From positions 1 through 64,000 of the forward strand of contig JACPAK010000001.1 in assembly GCA_016180845.1 (NCBI GenBank): a DNA stretch of 64,000 bases. The letters run 5' to 3'. Shown in pieces: positions 1 through 8,715 of the stretch (its first letter is position 1; the number at the start of each line of letters is the position of its first letter). Position numbers and translations under genes: made by a program. The notes below the pieces were generated by a model. That model saw nothing but the letters and a program-made list of their open reading frames with translations. It was not told the origin of the DNA and ran no database searches. Origin of the DNA: Deltaproteobacteria bacterium. Lineage in GTDB: Bacteria; UBA10199; JACPAL01.

Positions 1-2980
1 TATAATTCTCTTGTCCATTGAACCGGAGGGCGGTCTCAAGAATCCCGTCATTCCGCCATCTGGAGGAAGAGAGAGGACCGTAGAGACTCCCCTGATTCAG
101 CGGTGAGTTCCCGCTGAGGTCGCCAACTCCTGTGCCAGAAACCTCATCAAACGACCACCACCCGACCACTGAGTTGTCGGTCGAAAAGAGGCGGGTGAAG
201 TCGAACGTTTGACTACCCTGAGTCGCGGTTACCTTTAACTCAAAATCGGTATCAAACTGCGTTGCAGGATTAAATGGTTCAATAAGATAACCAGTGGTGG
301 TTTTGCCTCTGTCAATTGGACCGATCCACGGGAAAATACCCTGTCTCAATTCTTTGAAAGTCACCGAATACTCCAAATCATCATAAAGCAACTCCCCCTC
401 CCTCCCCCTCTCCCCCCTCCAGCTCCAGTAGGCGCGAGTGGGCGGAAGGACCTGATTTGGGAGTGGGGTGAGAATAATTGGTTCGCGGGGATCGGGGCAT
501 CCTCCTTCGCCGGAGGCTACGGAGGACGAGGTACGTCGACACGACTGCCGGATCTCATCGACCGTCAGTGCCCGGTTGTAGATCGCGATCTCATCGAGGG
601 ATCCCTGAAAATATCGCCACAACTCCCCATCCACCCCTATCTTCAGCGTCGATGTCGAATTCGGTACCGAACCGGTGAAAAACTCCGAGGAGATCTTCTC
701 CCCGTCCAGATAAAACTCCCACCGATCCCGATCCCTCACCAGCACGATCTGATGCCACTCACCCGTTGACAGGGAGGCGGTGGCCCCAAGATCTTCTGCA
801 ATACTCCCCTGCATGTGAAAGCCGATCCCTCCGGTCAGGGGATAGTTATAGCCGATCCCCCACTTGTCCTGGGATCCCCCTCCATTGGATTGACCGATCA
901 GGTTATGAATAGCGGCGAGATCACTGAAATTTGCCCAAAGCTCGATCGCGAAATCGCCTGAACCAAAATTCCAGAGGGGATTATCGGGAATCTCAACGTA
1001 ATCATTCACCCCGTCAAATTGAAGGGAACCGTCAGCCCAGTCCGGTGATCCGATGAGTGTCCCGTTATTCCCGTTCCCGCTCGAATCCTCAGTTGTCGTT
1101 CCGCTCCCTTCATCGAGTCTCCACCAGCCGATCAGGTTGTCGTCCGTAACAATACCGGAAGTAGAAGCGGAGACGGGAGAGATGTTATCGGAGGTTGTCA
1201 CGGTAACGGTATAACGAGTCCTCGCCGCAAGGGTTAGTGGGCTTGCCAATTCTCCATAAGTCTTTCGATCCACTAAGGAGAGGGAACAGTTTGTCGTAGA
1301 GCCTCCTTCAAGGAATGATCCTGAAATATTGGAACAGGTGATCGTAGGGCTACTATTCCCTTCCGGTGTCAAGGCAACCGTGGAGGTTAATCTGTCGCCA
1401 TCAGGGTCAGAAATAGTCCAGCCGATAGTAAAATTTTGGGGTTGGATTGCCGATCCATTGGTCGGGCTGAAGGTCACGCCTGAAATGCTGGGTGGGTTGT
1501 TGACAACTGTCACATCAAAATCGACCTGGGCCTGATCCCGAAAGTTCCCATTGGTAAAGGTCAAGACACAACTGACCCGACGCGAGCGCTGGGCAGCGGT
1601 GACATTCGGGGGAGTCAGGGAAACAATGGAACCTAATCCGGAGAAATTAAACCCTGAAGAATCGCTGCACAACCAGCTGTAGATCTTCGACTGGGAATCA
1701 AACGGCCCATCGCAGAGGGAAGCATCGAGTTGCAAAGCGGCAGTTTCAGCAACCGGACCGGAGGTCGGACTGCTATCCAACAACAATCTCGCGACCGCTC
1801 CGAAAACGGTCACAGGAGCGCTGTTTTGGAGTCTTACGGGAACAGTCTTGCGATCGGTATTCCCCAAAGAATCTGCTACAACCAATTCCACCTGATACGC
1901 CCCATCGGGAAGATCGGTCACCAGGTAATCGACCGACGCCGAAAAGCGCGTGGTGGAACTATCCTGATCGGTCAACGGAACCGTTACGGTGAACGGGTTG
2001 TCCTGATTCCGCAGGAGGACCGAAACAGAACTGATCCCGGAGGGGTCGTTTGCCTCCAGGCCAAAGCTCAACTTATCCCGAATGATCTGGTCGGCTGTGA
2101 GACCTGACTCGAGGATAGCAGGCCCAAGGTTGTCGATCGGGTTATAGGCAGCGAAAGTCAGGATCGTATCACGGACAATGTCGAACTCATCGGTCACCCG
2201 GACGGTCAAGGAGATCTGCCCAACATTCGGCCCTGCCACAAACCGGAGGGTGTTGAGCTTGATCTTCAGTTGTTTGTCATCGAAGTTGGTGGAAAGCAGC
2301 TCAAATCCGTAGTGAGGAGAGACCACCTCCATTGATTTCAGATCAAAAGGGGTCTCAGCCTCGAGGATCAGTTCTACCTCACCCCGAAGGGCAGCAATCG
2401 GATCGGAACCCGAAGGCGGGAGACCGACGGAGGGATTTACGCCCAACGGATCGTCCCGAGAACCGCTGACCCTTGCTCCTCGTGGGAGACTTTCCGTAGA
2501 ACGGGGATCGCTCCCATAACCAACCTCAATCAAGTTGTTGTAAGCATCCCCATCCAGATTGAGGTCATTCGGGACCCCAGGAGTCAGGTCAAACAGTGTC
2601 TGCCAGTTCTGTTCATCTCCCTGATACTTGACATCCATTGAGCTGCCAGAAGCAACAAGTCCTCTACGGATGTAATGAGCGATCTGTACCAACTCTCCGT
2701 CCGGCTCTTCAGCCTCATAGACGACAGTCAGGTCAAACGTTTCACCTGTCGGGACCTCAACCGAACCGGTGAACCGGTTCGTCGCCCTATCCAAGGTCAG
2801 GCTGAACTTCCGACCGGGATCAATGGAGGTAACAACATAGGCGGAGAGTGGAACACCGAGGGCTGTAAGTTTTGCCGGCGGGACAGACTGAAACGCCCCT
2901 TCCCGATCTGAAGAGCCGCCGCAGGAGGCAAGCAATCCTTCCGCAAGGACTAAGGCAAAGAGAAGTAACCGTTTATTCAT
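1..2980 (-). CDS. LamG-domain surface lipoprotein, 3' end beyond the window
   Basis: The reading frame is open from an ATG at 2980 to the window edge (at least 993 codons), so the C-terminus is missing. The N-terminus is a lipoprotein signal with lipobox LLASC (Cys20), followed by GGSS, so it is exported and lipid-anchored. Near residues 136-155 lies a calcium-loop-like segment (NDLNLDGDAYNNL) of thrombospondin type 3 or dockerin kind. Residues about 200-600 look like tandem Ig/cadherin-like beta domains. A LamG/concanavalin-like domain starts near residue 613 (GWWRLDEGSGT) and ends near 800 (LDEIAIYNRALTVDEI). A second begins near residue 940 (GWWSFDEVSGT). LamG domains usually bind glycans or proteins, so adhesion or surface binding is the inference. 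Its ATG overlaps the stop of the upstream PEGA gene (ATGA), so the two are translationally coupled. Confidence 0.85.
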   Translation of the reverse strand, partial: MNKRLLLFALVLAEGLLASCGGSSDREGAFQSVPPAKLTALGVPLSAYVVTSIDPGRKFSLTLDRATNRFTGSVEVPTGETFDLTVVYEAEEPDGELVQIAHYIRRGLVASGSSMDVKYQGDEQNWQTLFDLTPGVPNDLNLDGDAYNNLIEVGYGSDPRSTESLPRGARVSGSRDDPLGVNPSVGLPPSGSDPIAALRGEVELILEAETPFDLKSMEVVSPHYGFELLSTNFDDKQLKIKLNTLRFVAGPNVGQISLTVRVTDEFDIVRDTILTFAAYNPIDNLGPAILESGLTADQIIRDKLSFGLEANDPSGISSVSVLLRNQDNPFTVTVPLTDQDSSTTRFSASVDYLVTDLPDGAYQVELVVADSLGNTDRKTVPVRLQNSAPVTVFGAVARLLLDSSPTSGPVAETAALQLDASLCDGPFDSQSKIYSWLCSDSSGFNFSGLGSIVSLTPPNVTAAQRSRRVSCVLTFTNGNFRDQAQVDFDVTVVNNPPSISGVTFSPTNGSAIQPQNFTIGWTISDPDGDRLTSTVALTPEGNSSPTITCSNISGSFLEGGSTTNCSLSLVDRKTYGELASPLTLAARTRYTVTVTTSDNISPVSASTSGIVTDDNLIGWWRLDEGSGTTTEDSSGNGNNGTLIGSPDWADGSLQFDGVNDYVEIPDNPLWNFGSGDFAIELWANFSDLAAIHNLIGQSNGGGSQDKWGIGYNYPLTGGIGFHMQGSIAEDLGATASLSTGEWHQIVLVRDRDRWEFYLDGEKISSEFFTGSVPNSTSTLKIGVDGELWRYFQGSLDEIAIYNRALTVDEIRQSCRRTSSSVASGEGGCPDPREPIILTPLPNQVLPPTRAYWSWRGERGREGELLYDDLEYSVTFKELRQGIFPWIGPIDRGKTTTGYLIEPFNPATQFDTDFELKVTATQGSQTFDFTRLFSTDNSVVGWWSFDEVSGTGVGDLSGNSPLNQGSLYGPLSSSRWRNDGILETALRFNGQENY

Positions 2981-4269
2981 TTCGCCTCCAACACAGGTGC
3001 CGGCAGTTCGACTGAGATTGAGGTACCGTCACCACCACCCCCTACTCCGCCACCCAAGGCGAGCCCGAGACCGGTCCCTGTCCCGGCAAGGAGAAGTCCC
3101 CCCACAATCCAGAAGACCGGTTTCTTCCAGAAAGGTTTTCCTCCCTTCACTGTTTTTTCGGGGGTCACAACCGGTTGAAAGCTGTTCTTATTCTGTACGA
3201 CGTAGGTCGAATCTGAAAAATGCGCGAGGACGAGTCGACTCCCCTCTTCCACCGCTTCATCATGATTTGAGAATGTCCCCCTCTTCTGGACAAAGCTTCC
3301 TGGCTTGGAGAGATTGACCAACGTGATAGACAAAGAACCGCTCTCCTCGGAAACCTGCAAAAGGGCAACCTGCTGAACCATCAGCCACTGACCGGCGATC
3401 ACCCCCTTGCGAACGATCTCTTCTTGAGACTCTGAACCGGAAACAAGGATCCCAGCATCCGTCGGCTGCTGGTCGAGCTTTTCCTCTTGAAGCGAAAATG
3501 AATGCTCGAGGATTCCGCCGGAAGGGATCTCAACCGGTGTGACCGTCGGCTCGTACCCCTCCCTCTTCAACATCAGATAATGTCGGCCGGAAACAAGTTG
3601 TTCCAGTCGCAGAGGGGCGACCCCTCTGAAATTCCCATCGAGAAAAACCTCTGTCTTCTTTTGATCGGCATTCACCTTCAACCCCCCAACTGAAAATTTT
3701 CCATCCGAGACCTCCTGCCTTGCCCGTTCGAAGGTCGCCCGGACACGAGGTGAATGATCCCGTTCGTTTAAGACAGTCTCCGGAGAGAGACGAACCACCT
3801 CTCGAAAGGCACGAATCGCCTCCGTCGTCTCCTGAAAGGCGAGATGGATCGTCCCCATAAGAATATAAGCCGGCACGAGGTCATGAATCTCGATCGCCTT
3901 CAGCTCGCCGGATTCAATCTCTCGGATTTTTTTCTTCAGAAGACTCTTCGCGAGATCGAGCTCCATCCGGTAGTAGGCATCGGTCGACTTTCGGATGATC
4001 TGGGAAAGTTCCTGATCGGAATCCCCCTGCTCCTTGACCAGTTGACCCAAACCCCGAGCGGTCTCCTCACGACTCAGCACAACGAGAGAGGTCTCACGTG
4101 CGAGGTCATGCCGAACCCGATCGGCCATCTTCCTGACCAACGACCCCTCGCTCCCTGATGAATAGACCTCCAGAACGGCAATTTTTTTGGTGCCCTCTGC
4201 AGAGGCGAAAGACGGATAAATGGAGTAAAATAAGATCAGTAAAGAACCAACCCAGCTAACGAATCGCAT
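2977..4269 (-). CDS. PEGA-domain exported/membrane protein
   Basis: The chosen ATG at 4269 has GAGGG four bases upstream and directly precedes a signal peptide (MRFVSWVGSLLILFY, cleavage near ASA-EG). An in-frame ATG at 4338 would add 23 polar residues and is less likely. After the signal comes a CsgG-like or FlgO-like segment (KKIAVLEVYSSG) that may bind nucleotide or peptidoglycan, then a helical region with a TPR-like repeat near residues 130-180. A PEGA domain follows (about 195-260, with FLDGNFRGVAPLRL and HYLMLKREGYEP). A glycine-rich transmembrane helix lies near residues 385-410, with a short tail. PEGA domains occur in surface and sensor proteins of many bacteria. It is coupled by ATGA to the LamG lipoprotein, suggesting joint envelope function. 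The exact role is unknown. Confidence 0.8.
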   Translation of the reverse strand: MRFVSWVGSLLILFYSIYPSFASAEGTKKIAVLEVYSSGSEGSLVRKMADRVRHDLARETSLVVLSREETARGLGQLVKEQGDSDQELSQIIRKSTDAYYRMELDLAKSLLKKKIREIESGELKAIEIHDLVPAYILMGTIHLAFQETTEAIRAFREVVRLSPETVLNERDHSPRVRATFERARQEVSDGKFSVGGLKVNADQKKTEVFLDGNFRGVAPLRLEQLVSGRHYLMLKREGYEPTVTPVEIPSGGILEHSFSLQEEKLDQQPTDAGILVSGSESQEEIVRKGVIAGQWLMVQQVALLQVSEESGSLSITLVNLSKPGSFVQKRGTFSNHDEAVEEGSRLVLAHFSDSTYVVQNKNSFQPVVTPEKTVKGGKPFWKKPVFWIVGGLLLAGTGTGLGLALGGGVGGGGDGTSISVELPAPVLEAK

Positions 4270-4428
4270 GAATCCCTCAATTCTTAAAACGCGTGATTGA
4301 ATTATCGGTTGTACCCGCTTCATGTTGCTTGCTTTCATTGCCTTCTTTGCTTTCTTTCTTGAGAAGGGAATACAAACGGCGTGCCAAACTTAACTATTTG
4401 AAAAATAATGATTATTAAAAATGGTGAG

Positions 4429-4465
4429 CGTCCGAAAATCGGACGGAGCGTTTGATTTTCGGACG
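4429..4465 (-). terminator. Candidate terminator hairpin
   Basis: Perfect 12-nt arms (cgtccgaaaatc at 4429-4440 and gattttcggacg at 4454-4465) enclose a 13-nt loop. They sit just after the stop of the unknown gene ending at 4471. On the minus strand the stem is followed by CTCACCATTTTT, so the T-run lies several bases away and termination may be weak. It could instead be an operator for the downstream PEGA gene. Confidence 0.5.
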
Positions 4466-4470
4466 GAAAG

Positions 4471-5349
4471 CTAACCCAAAACCCCACGGGCAAAGAGGGC
4501 CAGGTATCCCATAAGCTCCTTCGAGCTACCAATTACCCAACAGGTCTCTCCTATCGGGAGTAATCGAACCGGCTCATCCCAAGTAAGAGGTTTTGAGTCG
4601 GGACGACCATGCCATGGTGGAAGGGAGGGTCGACCTTGAAAGGCTGCTGCTGGAGGTGTCTTGCCGGCGATCCTTGCTGCACGCTCAATCCTGCTTGAGA
4701 GTGTCGAATCGCCGAGACGTTCCAGGACATGTCGTAAATTCGCCGCATGAATTAAAGGATTACTTCCGACCGCCCCCATTTCAAGAAGCTCTAAGGTCGC
4801 ATCAACAGATCTCTCGACATCCCATACCCGTCTCGCCGCAGGGATTTCTGCCAGTGATCGTATCGCGGTCCCGACTCCGCCGGCGACAACATTCCTCCAA
4901 TCAAATGTCTGGGGACCCTTGGCCCTAAGGGTACGATTCCTCTCCAACACCCGGACAATGGAGTTGCCATAAAGGGCTGTGCGTAAGGCCTCCAGATCGG
5001 TATCCTTCCGCATTGTGCGTGTATGCATCAGTGTCCTTAGTTCCTGCACGAGACGATCCGCCTCACGTCGAAGTTGGAAATCCAATTTGTCTGGCCTCAC
5101 CCTTTCTGCTGAAAATCGAACCCAATAGGGAATTCTGAAGGGCCCAGGTTGGGCATGGGGCTCACCGGGAGCGGCATGGATCAGTGTGAGCCAAGGATTC
5201 GCCTTGGGGCCTTGAACCAGCTCAAATCCCCCCTCATCAACCATCCGAGCGAGGCGCCTGACAAAACGTTCAACCGGTTCTCCCGCCAGCCGCGTGGTAG
5301 CGGCAGAGGCAACGATACTAAATAGTGGTTTAGTAGAGATAGCTGGCAT
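4471..5349 (-). CDS. Unknown protein, 292 aa
   Basis: I do not recognise a family. The protein has no convincing signal peptide or transmembrane segment, although the N-terminus (MPAISTKPLFSIVASAATT) is mildly hydrophobic. Residues about 80-115 are Arg/Lys-rich and probably helical (QLRREADRLVQELRTLMHTR). The middle carries a Gly/Val patch (VVAGGVGTAIRSL) and the C-terminus is hydrophobic (CWVIGSSKELMGYLALFARG). Codon use resembles the neighbours. It stands alone between the BamE-like lipoprotein terminator upstream and its own candidate hairpin downstream, so it is probably a single-gene unit. Start ATG at 5349. Confidence 0.6.
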   Translation of the reverse strand: MPAISTKPLFSIVASAATTRLAGEPVERFVRRLARMVDEGGFELVQGPKANPWLTLIHAAPGEPHAQPGPFRIPYWVRFSAERVRPDKLDFQLRREADRLVQELRTLMHTRTMRKDTDLEALRTALYGNSIVRVLERNRTLRAKGPQTFDWRNVVAGGVGTAIRSLAEIPAARRVWDVERSVDATLELLEMGAVGSNPLIHAANLRHVLERLGDSTLSSRIERAARIAGKTPPAAAFQGRPSLPPWHGRPDSKPLTWDEPVRLLPIGETCWVIGSSKELMGYLALFARGVLG

Positions 5350-5403
5350 AAAAATTGGACAGTTGGTGTATCGACGAGAGAGAAAATTGGTTGCTAAGTG
5401 ACT

Positions 5404-5441
5404 TAAAAAAATCGGGGCAGCTTATAGAAGCTACCCCGATT
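5404..5441 (-). terminator. Rho-independent terminator of the BamE-like gene
   Basis: On the minus strand a 13-bp stem (ATCGGGGTAGCTT pairing with AAGCTGCCCCGAT, one G-T wobble) closes a CTAT loop and is followed directly by seven T residues. It begins about 25 bases after the stop of the gene ending at 5467. This is a textbook intrinsic terminator. Confidence 0.9.
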
Positions 5442-5466
5442 AAGAACAGCAAAACTTAGTGGTGGC

Positions 5467-5856
5467 TTATTCCTCTGACTGCTTGATTGTCCCGAATGGT
5501 GTCGCCGTCCCGCGCTCAACTGTCCCACCCCTGACCGCACGCTGCTGGCCTGGAGGGACACAACCGGCCTTTTTGATCTCCTTCGAGGCCCCTAGCTTAA
5601 AGAGCCTGATCCCACCCTTTTCCTCAGAGAGCTCTTTGGAAACAACCTTGTCGTCTTGCATCAAAATACAGCTGTGTTCACCGTAAAACCATGCCGAATA
5701 CCCCTCGGCATAAGGATCGATCCGTGATGGACCCCCCTTCATCTCTGTCATGACCATCTGACCCGTCATGCCGGGGACAATCTTGTCCCACTTGGGGCCA
5801 GCGGCACATGCGGCTAATGCCATAATGGCAACGCCGAGAATGACGATTGATTTCAT
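5467..5856 (-). CDS. SmpA/BamE-like small lipoprotein
   Basis: The ATG at 5856 is preceded by a strong AAGGAGG seven bases upstream; a longer frame to 5895 would add a basic leader ahead of the signal and is rejected. The signal peptide ends in lipobox LAAC (Cys near residue 16). The mature part has the pattern of the SmpA/OmlA (BamE) fold: a helix with PGMTGQMVMTEMKGGP followed by beta strands (AWFYGEHSCILMQDDKVV). Characterised BamE belongs to the outer-membrane beta-barrel assembly complex, but many lipoproteins share the fold. The C-terminal 40 residues are extra, polar and contain one Cys. It is a monocistronic gene with a clear terminator. Family assignment is moderate and the precise role is uncertain. 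Confidence 0.75.
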   Translation of the reverse strand: MKSIVILGVAIMALAACAAGPKWDKIVPGMTGQMVMTEMKGGPSRIDPYAEGYSAWFYGEHSCILMQDDKVVSKELSEEKGGIRLFKLGASKEIKKAGCVPPGQQRAVRGGTVERGTATPFGTIKQSEE

Positions 5857-5944
5857 ATGATTCCTCCTTGTTTTTCTATTTCTAGAGAGTGTCAAAATGC
5901 CACAATAGGAAAAAAAGTAAAGTTTTCTTTCAAACGGTCACCTC

Positions 5945-7201
5945 TTAAACTGTAAAAAGAAGATAAACGCCTGTTGCGATGATATTGAAAAGCGCAAGTG
6001 GCAACAGCCCCTTCCACCCAAAGGACATCACCTGATCATAACGAAATCGTGGCAGCGTCCAACGGACCCAGACAAAAAAGAAACAGAAAAGCGTCACCTT
6101 CGTGAGGAAGGACCCCATTTGACAGGCGGCAGCAAAAACCGATCGTGCCCAATCCGGCAGGATCGGGACCCCTACATAATAGAGATAAAATCCTAAACCG
6201 AATCCGACAAGGATCGCCGGAATCCCTAAAACAAACACTTCATAGTCACGAAGGTCTCGATATTTTCCACGTCGGAACTTCGACAGCAGAAGGAGACCGG
6301 CCAGGATCGAAATAACGCCTGCCGCGAGAAGGACCATTCTCAGATAAAAGGAGGCCCCTTCTTTTAACATCTCCGTCGAAAGAAATGGGACCTGCCAACC
6401 GCCGAAGAAAAGCGAGACAATCACGGCAGAAGCAACAACCATCGCCACATACTCGGCCATAAAAAAGAGGGCGAATTTCATGCTCGAATATTCGACATGA
6501 AAACCGGCGACCAACTCCGATTCCCCTTCAGGGAGGTCAAAAGGGATCCGATTCGTCTCGGCAAAGACTGCCATGACGAAGAGCACAAAGGCGAGCGGCT
6601 GTTTCAGAAAATACCAGTTCCAGGGCGCCGTCCCCTGAGAACGGACGATCTCGCCGAGACTCACAGACTCCGAAAGCATGAAGATGGAAACGATCGAAAG
6701 TCCGAGCGCCACCTCATAGCTGATCATCTGAGACGAGGCACGCAGTCCTCCAAGAAAGGAATACTTGTTGTTCGAGGACCACCCCGCCAACAGGATCCCA
6801 TAAATAGCGAGCGAGCTCATCGAGAAGAGGTAAAGAACACCGACGTTCAGATCAGCGACCTGGAGCGGAATCTTCCACTTCCCAAGCTGCAGCTCATCTC
6901 CAAAAGGGATCACGGCGACTGTCACGAAATAGATAAACATCGTGAGGAACGGGGCCAAGACAAAATAAAACTTGTTCGCCCCTGCCGGGATAAATTCCTC
7001 CTTCGTCAGGAGCTTGATGACATCGGCCAGATTATGAAGCATCCCACCAAGACGAATCCCGAAAATACTGGCGCGATTCGGACCACGCCGATCCTGCATA
7101 TACGCTGCCCCTTTTCGCTCAAACCAGATCAGCAGCGGGATAAAATTCAGAACAATGACGGGAATTAAAATGACCTTGATTAATGTGGTGGTGATTTCCA
7201 T
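5945..7201 (-). CDS. nuoH: NADH-quinone oxidoreductase subunit H, cluster 1
   Basis: This is the membrane subunit linking the quinone site to the proton-pumping arm of complex I. Family motifs are plain: FERKGAAYMQDRRGPNRA near residue 28, LAGWSSNNKYSFLGGLRASSQMIS near 140, and the loop AETNRIPFDLPEGESELVAG near 215. At 418 residues it is longer than the usual 320-350. The extra length lies mainly between the conserved middle and the C-terminal WVRWTLPRFRYDQ motif (about residues 300-375) and looks like one to two added membrane segments. Its start overlaps the end of nuoG by 22 bp, so the two are co-translated. A second, divergent nuoH lies at 27110-28318. Confidence 0.95.
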   Translation of the reverse strand: MEITTTLIKVILIPVIVLNFIPLLIWFERKGAAYMQDRRGPNRASIFGIRLGGMLHNLADVIKLLTKEEFIPAGANKFYFVLAPFLTMFIYFVTVAVIPFGDELQLGKWKIPLQVADLNVGVLYLFSMSSLAIYGILLAGWSSNNKYSFLGGLRASSQMISYEVALGLSIVSIFMLSESVSLGEIVRSQGTAPWNWYFLKQPLAFVLFVMAVFAETNRIPFDLPEGESELVAGFHVEYSSMKFALFFMAEYVAMVVASAVIVSLFFGGWQVPFLSTEMLKEGASFYLRMVLLAAGVISILAGLLLLSKFRRGKYRDLRDYEVFVLGIPAILVGFGLGFYLYYVGVPILPDWARSVFAAACQMGSFLTKVTLFCFFFVWVRWTLPRFRYDQVMSFGWKGLLPLALFNIIATGVYLLFTV

Positions 7202-8607
7202 TCTCTCTGGATCTCCTTAAAAATTTCGGAGGCCTGCCTCGCCTCGCCGGGTGGGGAGAAGGCAGGCAGGATTTCTTGTCTCATCCCCTTCTTGTTGGTG
7301 AAGGTTCCCTCGGACTCGGCCCAGCTCGCGATCGGGAAAATGAGATCGGCATATTCGTATTCGGAACTCTGGTGCGACACAAAAAGGGCGACCTTTCGAC
7401 CCTTTTCAAATGAAAGCGGTTGGATCACCGACTCAGCCACCCCTCCCAGGATCACAAACCCCTGATACCTCCGAAAATCGGAAGCCGGAATCGGATTCAT
7501 CCCTAATGCGGTAACGCCGGCACGATTTGGATTTTTATCTGGTGAAATCAGGAATTGATCTTGTGAAGGATGATCGACCTCTTTTGCATGGAAATAAAAA
7601 TCCTGGACACCGATCTCACGTAGACATTCCATCATTGCAAGATTGTCTTCATTGGTTCCCCAGGCAGAACCGATCCCGACAATGGCGCTCGAATCGATCC
7701 CGCGAAAAATTTGAACAAGCATCTCGATCGCCTTTTTCATCCGAACCCCCTCTAATCCTTTTTCCGTACGAACGAATGGCGTCCGGAGGCGATTCGGTTC
7801 ATTGACCTCTTTGTAGGTCATCCGCCCCTCGTCACACATCCAGCCTTGGTTCACCTCCGGATTCTCGCGGGGGAGGAGGCGATAAATGATACCTTTGTTG
7901 TGCTGGATCTTAATGTTGCAACCGGTCGAGCAACCGGGACAAATCGAATCGGTCGACTTCAGAAACCAGACACGCTGCTTGAATCGGAAATCGGAACTCG
8001 TGAGGGCACCGACTGGGCAAACATCCACCGTATTCAATGAATATGGATTGCCGAGTGCCTTGCCGGGATAACAGGTCAGTTCCGTATGATCTCCCCTCTC
8101 GATAAAACAGAGTTGGTCCTCGTGCGCGATCTCCTGACAAAAACGGATACAGCGCGAACAAAGGATACAACGCTCCATATCGAGCATCACATGAGGACCG
8201 AGCGGGATCGCCTTATCCTTATGAACCTTCTCCTCCTCCATCCTTGAGACCTTCAGGTCATGTTGCATGTAATACTCTTGGAGCTTACACTCACCCGCCT
8301 GATCACAGACAGGGCAGTCAATCGGATGATTGACTAAAATAAATTCGAGCACCCCCTGCCGCGCCTCAAGAACTCGGGGGTTCTTCGTGTGTACGACCAT
8401 CCCCTCGGTCGCCTTTGTATTACAGGCGATCTGAAGCTTCGGCATCTTTTCGATCTCGACCTGGCAGATCCGGCAGTTCCCGGCAATCGAGAGCTTCGGG
8501 TGGTAACAATAATGAGGGACCTCGGCCCCAACCTTGCGCGCTGCCTCGATCAGATTCGTCCCCTCAGGGACTTCAATTTGTTTACCGTCAATCGTTAGCT
8601 TGGGCAT
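7180..8607 (-). CDS. nuoG: NADH-quinone oxidoreductase subunit G (short form)
   Basis: This is the iron-sulfur protein of the NADH-oxidising arm. The start is ATG 8607, with AAAAGG upstream; a TTG two codons earlier is the alternative. Ligands for all expected clusters are visible: 2Fe-2S C34, C45, C48, C62; the His-ligated cluster H94, C98, C101, C107; a 4Fe-4S with C147, C150, C153, C197; and an N7-type set C223, C226, C230, C258 (CPGCSTGC and WMCDEG). The molybdopterin-like domain that follows is short: the protein is 475 residues, against 680-900 in Escherichia coli-type NuoG. It retains a FPIASWAESEGTFTNKKGM motif near the C-terminus. It is the first gene of a nuoG-nuoH pair, separated from nuoF by 3.2 kb of unrelated genes. 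Confidence 0.93.
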   Translation of the reverse strand: MPKLTIDGKQIEVPEGTNLIEAARKVGAEVPHYCYHPKLSIAGNCRICQVEIEKMPKLQIACNTKATEGMVVHTKNPRVLEARQGVLEFILVNHPIDCPVCDQAGECKLQEYYMQHDLKVSRMEEEKVHKDKAIPLGPHVMLDMERCILCSRCIRFCQEIAHEDQLCFIERGDHTELTCYPGKALGNPYSLNTVDVCPVGALTSSDFRFKQRVWFLKSTDSICPGCSTGCNIKIQHNKGIIYRLLPRENPEVNQGWMCDEGRMTYKEVNEPNRLRTPFVRTEKGLEGVRMKKAIEMLVQIFRGIDSSAIVGIGSAWGTNEDNLAMMECLREIGVQDFYFHAKEVDHPSQDQFLISPDKNPNRAGVTALGMNPIPASDFRRYQGFVILGGVAESVIQPLSFEKGRKVALFVSHQSSEYEYADLIFPIASWAESEGTFTNKKGMRQEILPAFSPPGEARQASEIFKEIQREWKSPPH

Positions 8608-8671
8608 GGGCAACCTTTTCTACATGTTTTCCCTAGAAAACAAATAAATAGATCGAGCTGTATTTGCCAGC

Positions 8672-8700
8672 AACTGCTTTCTGAAGAAGAGCGATATAAT
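8672..8700 (+). promoter_or_regulatory. Possible sigma70 promoter of the beta-helix lipoprotein gene
   Basis: A perfect TATAAT at 8695-8700 lies 15 bases before the ATG at 8716, with only a poor -35 match (aactgc) at 17-bp spacing. The leader would be about 10 nt with no clear ribosome-binding site. It lies in the 108-bp divergent gap facing nuoG. Confidence 0.3.
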
Positions 8701-8715
8701 TAATATAACGGTTTT

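Noticed and set aside
6497-7168. 223-codon open frame opposite nuoH
   Set aside because: It is fully antisense to a clear nuoH, is extremely rich in charged residues typical of reversed membrane-protein codons, and has no ribosome-binding site. Similar antisense frames opposite the other nuo genes were dismissed for the same reason.
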